A stretch of DNA of 43,456 bases from the NCBI GenBank assembly GCA_026989655.1, contig JALSIX010000130.1, positions 1 through 43,456 of the forward strand, read 5' to 3'. The stretch's first letter is position 1. Every line of letters begins with the position of its first letter. Position numbers and translations under genes: made by a program. The notes beneath the pieces were generated by a model. It ran no database searches and was not told the origin of the DNA. It saw only the letters and a program-made list of their open reading frames with translations. Source of the stretch: Caldilineaceae bacterium. Its GTDB lineage: Bacteria; Chloroflexota; Anaerolineae; Caldilineales; Caldilineaceae. This document shows positions 39,927 to 43,456 of this stretch, piece by piece.

Positions 39927-42900
39927 TCAGAGGAGACGGAGCTGCAGATCCTCTGGGCGAGGTCTGCGGGGGCTTGTTCCCCCGCGAACGGCCCGCAGGC
40001 CCTCCTCGATCTCCTCCACGAACCGGGAGATGGCGGGGTGTACCGTGCGGCCGAAGAGCCGTCTTCGGCGGGCATGGGTCAGGATAGCCGCCTCCCGGGC
40101 CCGGGTCAGGGCCACGTAGAAGAGGCGGCGCTCTTCCGGGACGCGCTCTTTTGCCTCCTCATCCGGACGATAGGGAAGCACTCCCTCCTCGCATCCCACC
40201 AGGAACACCACCGGGAACTCCAATCCCTTGGCCGCGTGGATGCTCATCAGCGCCACCCGATCGGCCCGGGGATCGTAGGCGTCGGTGTCCCGCTCCAGGG
40301 CCAGGGTTTCCAGGAATTCCCGGGTACGGGGGCCGAAGGGCTCGGCCCGGAGACACAGCCGCTCCAGGGCCTGTTGGGCCGCGTCCTCCAGGCCGTTGGG
40401 GAAGAGCTGGGCCGCGAGCTGCCGGAGCTGCTGGCTCACCGGGAGGGCCTGCCCTTTTGGCTGCTGGACCAGCCTGGCCAGTCGGGTGCCGGCCTCCTGG
40501 AGCTCCGGAGGCCAGGGAAATTCGTGTAGCGATGTTGGGGGCGTGCGGGCCAGCCGGGAGGCGAGAGCTCCGCGGCTCGATTCCGGCAGTTGGGGGAGGG
40601 CATGGGCCAGCAGCGCCTGCCAGTGGAGCGGAGATGCCGGCGTGGCCTGGAGCCAGAGCAGGGCCAGCAGAGGGCGCAGGGCCTCGGGGCGGGCACGGTC
40701 CCGGCGCACCACCTGGTAGGGGATCCCAGAGCGGGCAAAGGCCTCCTCCAGCGGGGCCGCCAGGGCGTTCATCCGGTAGAGGACCGCGAAATCTCCGAAG
40801 GAACGGTTGACCCCCTCGCTGCTCTCCACCCGACCGGAGTCCAAGGAGAAGTAGCTGGTGCCGCCCACCATCTGCTCGATGCGGTGGACCACGTACTCTG
40901 CCTCGGCCCGCTCGGTGGGGGCGGGGTGGACCTCCAGCTTCACCTCCTGGGTGAACTGGGACCAGAGACGGAGGGACTCCCGATCCGGGTTGTGGGCGAT
41001 CACCTGTTGGGCGGCATCCAGGATGGCCTGGGCAGAGCGGTAGCTCTGGGTGAGCTGGACCCGGTGGGCGTCGGGGTAGTCCTCCTGAAAGCGGAGGAAG
41101 AAGCGATGATCGGCTCCTCGGAAGCCGTAGATGGCCTGGTCCGGGTCGCCGATGACGCAGAGGTTGGCTCCACCTGCGGCCAGCAGCCGGAGCAGCCGAT
41201 ACTGGGCTGGGTTCACGTCCTGGTATTCGTCCACGGAGATCCATCGGTATCGGCCGTGGATGGCCTCTTGGGCCGGCAGGTGATGTTCCAGCAGGTGCAC
41301 CGAGTAGACCACCAGGTCATCGAAGTCCAGGGCTCGGGCCTCCTGCAGCGCTTCCTGGTATCGGGCATAGTCCGCTCGAAACCCCGGCTCCTGGTCGTCG
41401 GAGATGGCCCCTGGGGTGTTGGGAAGCTGGAGCCGGGCCTTGGCCCAGGAGATCCGCTCCAGGAGTCGGTCCACCTGGGGGCGGGATCGGTTCGGGAAGG
41501 CGGCTTGGGCCAGCTCGCGCCGTTCCTGTTCGTCCAGGATGACGAAGTGGGGGGACAGGTCCAGGGCCTGGGCCCACTCTCGCACCAGGCCCGCGCCCAG
41601 GGCGTGGAAGGTGCTCACCGTGACCTGGGCAGCCACCTGGGGTTCCAACAGGCCGGCCAGGCGCTCTCGCATCTCCTCCGCGGCCTTGACCGTGAAGGTG
41701 ATGGCCAGGATCTGTTCCGGCGGCACCTGCCGGTCCAGGATCAGGTGGGCGATGCGCACGGTGAGGGTACGGGTCTTGCCCGTGCCCGGCCCGGCCACGA
41801 TGACCAGGGGCCGGTCTGTGCACAGGACCGCCTCCTGCTGTTCCGGATTGAGCTGTTCCCACCAGGCATGGAGCGGATGCGTGTGGGAGGCGTCCAGGCG
41901 CTCTGGCCTCCGCGCCCTGGGGAGCTCTTCGGAAGGAGATGCTCCTGGAGGCCAGGTGTCCACCGGCTTCGGGCGGGCTGAGGGGTGGCCTGAGGTCGGG
42001 GAGGTCGCGGTGGGCTCCTGGGCCTGAGGAACGTGGAAGAGTCCGGCCTGAAAGGAGCGGGTCAGCTCGTCCTCCTGGAAGAGACGCACCACCCCATACT
42101 CGCCATCGTAGCCGGCCTGGGCAACCACCTGGCCCGTGCGCATCCGGCGGATGGCCTCGGCCAGCAGGGGGCCGCCGGCCCGCCGGATCTCCTCCAAGGG
42201 CACGTCCATGAGAATGGCCAGCTCGGGACCCAGACGGTCCAGCAGGGAGGCGTATTCCCGGCGGATCCGTTTGCTGCCGGCACCCACCCGGTGGATCTCG
42301 GCCAGGACCTCGGGCAGGGGGATGAGGCTGTGGAAGGGCCGGGCCCGGGAGGGGCGTGCTCCCGGCGGCCGGTCGGCCAGTTCCTCCACTCGGTGCATCA
42401 CGCCCACGGTGACGGGTTTGGCGCAGACCGGGCAGCGGCCCCGGTGCTCTCGGGTGACGGTGGGCTCCCAGCGGACACCGCACTTGCGGTGGCCGTCGTA
42501 GTGGTACTTCCCCTCCTCTGGGAAGAACTCCACCGTGCCCAGGAAGGTGTTCGGATCGCCGCTGCGCATGGCCTGGTACAGGGCGGAGTAGCTCAGCTCG
42601 GTGTCGAAGAGGGTGGCCTCCCGGGCCAGCTTCCCCGGCGAATGGGCATCCGAGTTGGAGACCAGGGTGTAGCGATCCAGGCTGGAGACCCGCCAGTTCA
42701 TGGGCGGATCCGAGGAGAGGCCGGTCTCCAGGGCAAAGATATGGGCCGCGAGGTCGCCGAAACACTCCTCCACCGAGTCGAAGCCGGACTTGGAGCCCAG
42801 GAGGGCGAACCAGGGCGTCCAGATGTGGGCGGGGATCAGATAGCCCTGCTCGTCGGTCTCCAGGACGATCTCCAGCAGATCTCGGGAATCCAGGCCCAGG

Positions 42901-43316
42901 ATGGGGCGGCCATCGGCCCGGATGTTGCCGATGGTTTCCAGCCGCTGCTGGAAGCGGCGCACCGCGTCCAGGTGGGGCAGGAAGACCACGTGGTGGATCT
43001 TACGGACCTTTCCACCCCGTTTGTAGATGTTGCTGATCTCCCCGGCCAGGAGAAAGCGGACCGGGGCCCGACAGGCCCGGGGTGTCTCCTGGGCCACCGA
43101 GTGCTCCAGGTCATCCCGAAGGCGGTAGAGCCCCTCCTCTGCGGGGACCAGGTGTTCCTCCATTTCGGCCAGCCAGCCGGGATGGGCGATGTCGCCGGTC
43201 CCCACCACCTGGACACCTTTGAGCTGGGCCCAGCGGGCCAGGTGGGGGAAGGTGAGGTCCTTGCTGGTGGCCCGGGAGTAGTGGGAGTGGATGTGCAGAT
43301 CCGCGACCAGTTTCAT
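39927..43316 (-). CDS. Endonuclease Q-type PHP nuclease fused to a UvrD/PcrA helicase
   Basis: A 1129-residue fusion. Residues 1-425 match endonuclease Q (TIGR00375-type PHP proteins): DLHIHSHYSRATSKD (His8, His10), VGTGDIAHPGW (Asp42), Glu93 (AGEIS), HHVVFLPHLDAV, PAHIWTPWF (His164) and NSDAHSPGK (Asp223, His225) supply the PHP metal site. Next comes a zinc ribbon with His276, Cys279, Cys295 and Cys298, then VGVMHRVEELADR. Archaeal EndoQ nicks 5' to uracil, hypoxanthine and abasic sites. After a Pro/Ser-rich linker (430-480) comes a complete SF1A helicase: GPGTGKT (509-515), VDEYQD, GDPDQAIYGFRGA, QSYRS, SIHAAKGLEFPVVFLVG and LFYVALTRARE. The combination implies nick-and-unwind repair of deaminated DNA. 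The ATG at 43316 begins the PHP domain; it follows an upstream gene by seven bases. Confidence 0.9.
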   Translation of the reverse strand: MKLVADLHIHSHYSRATSKDLTFPHLARWAQLKGVQVVGTGDIAHPGWLAEMEEHLVPAEEGLYRLRDDLEHSVAQETPRACRAPVRFLLAGEISNIYKRGGKVRKIHHVVFLPHLDAVRRFQQRLETIGNIRADGRPILGLDSRDLLEIVLETDEQGYLIPAHIWTPWFALLGSKSGFDSVEECFGDLAAHIFALETGLSSDPPMNWRVSSLDRYTLVSNSDAHSPGKLAREATLFDTELSYSALYQAMRSGDPNTFLGTVEFFPEEGKYHYDGHRKCGVRWEPTVTREHRGRCPVCAKPVTVGVMHRVEELADRPPGARPSRARPFHSLIPLPEVLAEIHRVGAGSKRIRREYASLLDRLGPELAILMDVPLEEIRRAGGPLLAEAIRRMRTGQVVAQAGYDGEYGVVRLFQEDELTRSFQAGLFHVPQAQEPTATSPTSGHPSARPKPVDTWPPGASPSEELPRARRPERLDASHTHPLHAWWEQLNPEQQEAVLCTDRPLVIVAGPGTGKTRTLTVRIAHLILDRQVPPEQILAITFTVKAAEEMRERLAGLLEPQVAAQVTVSTFHALGAGLVREWAQALDLSPHFVILDEQERRELAQAAFPNRSRPQVDRLLERISWAKARLQLPNTPGAISDDQEPGFRADYARYQEALQEARALDFDDLVVYSVHLLEHHLPAQEAIHGRYRWISVDEYQDVNPAQYRLLRLLAAGGANLCVIGDPDQAIYGFRGADHRFFLRFQEDYPDAHRVQLTQSYRSAQAILDAAQQVIAHNPDRESLRLWSQFTQEVKLEVHPAPTERAEAEYVVHRIEQMVGGTSYFSLDSGRVESSEGVNRSFGDFAVLYRMNALAAPLEEAFARSGIPYQVVRRDRARPEALRPLLALLWLQATPASPLHWQALLAHALPQLPESSRGALASRLARTPPTSLHEFPWPPELQEAGTRLARLVQQPKGQALPVSQQLRQLAAQLFPNGLEDAAQQALERLCLRAEPFGPRTREFLETLALERDTDAYDPRADRVALMSIHAAKGLEFPVVFLVGCEEGVLPYRPDEEAKERVPEERRLFYVALTRAREAAILTHARRRRLFGRTVHPAISRFVEEIEEGLRAVRGGTSPRRPRPEDLQLRLL

Positions 43317-43323
43317 GGGGCTT

Positions 43324-43456
43324 TCACTCGATGGAGATGGTGAGGGTGTAGGTGGAGGTGCCCTGGGGGCGGGCCACGGTGATGCGGTAGTCCTGGGTGG
43401 AGGGGAGGACGAAGCGGAAGGAGCGGTCCTCGTTTTCCAGGCGTTTGAAGGGGATG
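43324..43456 (-). CDS. C-terminal end of an unknown beta-rich protein
   Basis: The last 44 codons of a gene entering from the right edge. The readable end includes FKRLENEDRSFRFVLP and ends in YTLTISIE before TGA. The alternating pattern resembles the final strands of a secreted beta-sandwich domain, such as those at the C-terminus of extracellular enzymes. Nothing more can be said from the fragment. Its stop lies seven bases before the EndoQ-UvrD ATG, so the two genes are probably co-transcribed. Confidence 0.6.
   Translation of the reverse strand, partial: IPFKRLENEDRSFRFVLPSTQDYRITVARPQGTSTYTLTISIE

Noticed and set aside
1-43456. tRNA, rRNA, CRISPR array, insertion sequence or prophage
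   Set aside because: No conserved T-loop or rRNA sequence, no regularly spaced repeats, no transposase, integrase or phage structural gene was recognised by eye; a dedicated search would be needed to exclude small RNAs.

Overview
The window is a continuous piece of a high-GC bacterial chromosome. It is densely packed with ordinary chromosomal genes, and I see no insertion sequences, prophage, integrases, CRISPR arrays, rRNA or tRNA genes. Gene content points to a Chloroflexota bacterium, perhaps Anaerolineae/Caldilineae and perhaps heat-loving. The hints are a fused 2-oxoacid:ferredoxin oxidoreductase, an endonuclease Q-type repair domain (best known from hyperthermophilic archaea), a large glycosidase-like/amidase fusion, and the order ffh-rpsP-khpA-rimM-dprA. 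This placement is an inference from gene content; no marker gene here settles it.

Layout. (1) 1-8003, minus strand: a LacI-type regulator with a near-consensus promoter and a textbook LacI-family operator lying on the start site, then malE-malF-malG for uptake of an (oligo)saccharide with no ATPase gene, then two major-facilitator exporters and the start of an RluE-type pseudouridine synthase. (2) 8004-9458, plus: a dGTP triphosphohydrolase. (3) 9475-16409, minus: the translation/secretion cluster ffh, rpsP, khpA, rimM, followed by dprA, a mannose-1-phosphate guanylyltransferase and an unknown two-helix membrane protein. A good sigma-70-type promoter lies in front of ffh. (4) 16537-20079, plus: an uncharacterised 605-residue protein whose C-terminal half carries nucleoside-phosphorylase-like signatures, a SirB1/transglutaminase-like protein and a PlsC-type acyltransferase, ending in a bidirectional hairpin. 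(5) 20165-28911, minus: korB and a fused korA, a GntR/FCD regulator, a REC-PAS-GGDEF-EAL protein, and an M20 amidohydrolase overlapping a proline dehydrogenase. (6) 29071-39878, plus: a divergent UvrD-like helicase, an inositol-monophosphatase-family enzyme with a long leader, a 1253-residue glycosidase-like/Ig/triple-PGRP protein, scpA, an ABC-2 exporter pair and a BadH-like dehydrogenase. (7) 39927-43456, minus: a 1129-residue fusion of an endonuclease Q-type PHP nuclease with a complete UvrD helicase, preceded by the tail of an unknown beta-rich protein.

The most unusual items are two large proteins. In the EndoQ-UvrD fusion, recognition/nicking of deaminated bases and strand unwinding sit on one chain. 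In the 1253-residue protein, three peptidoglycan-recognition modules stand in a row; the first two have lost every zinc ligand at matching positions exactly 200 residues apart, and only the third keeps His-His-Cys. The 605-residue phosphorylase-like protein and the degenerate helicase are further candidates for undescribed function.
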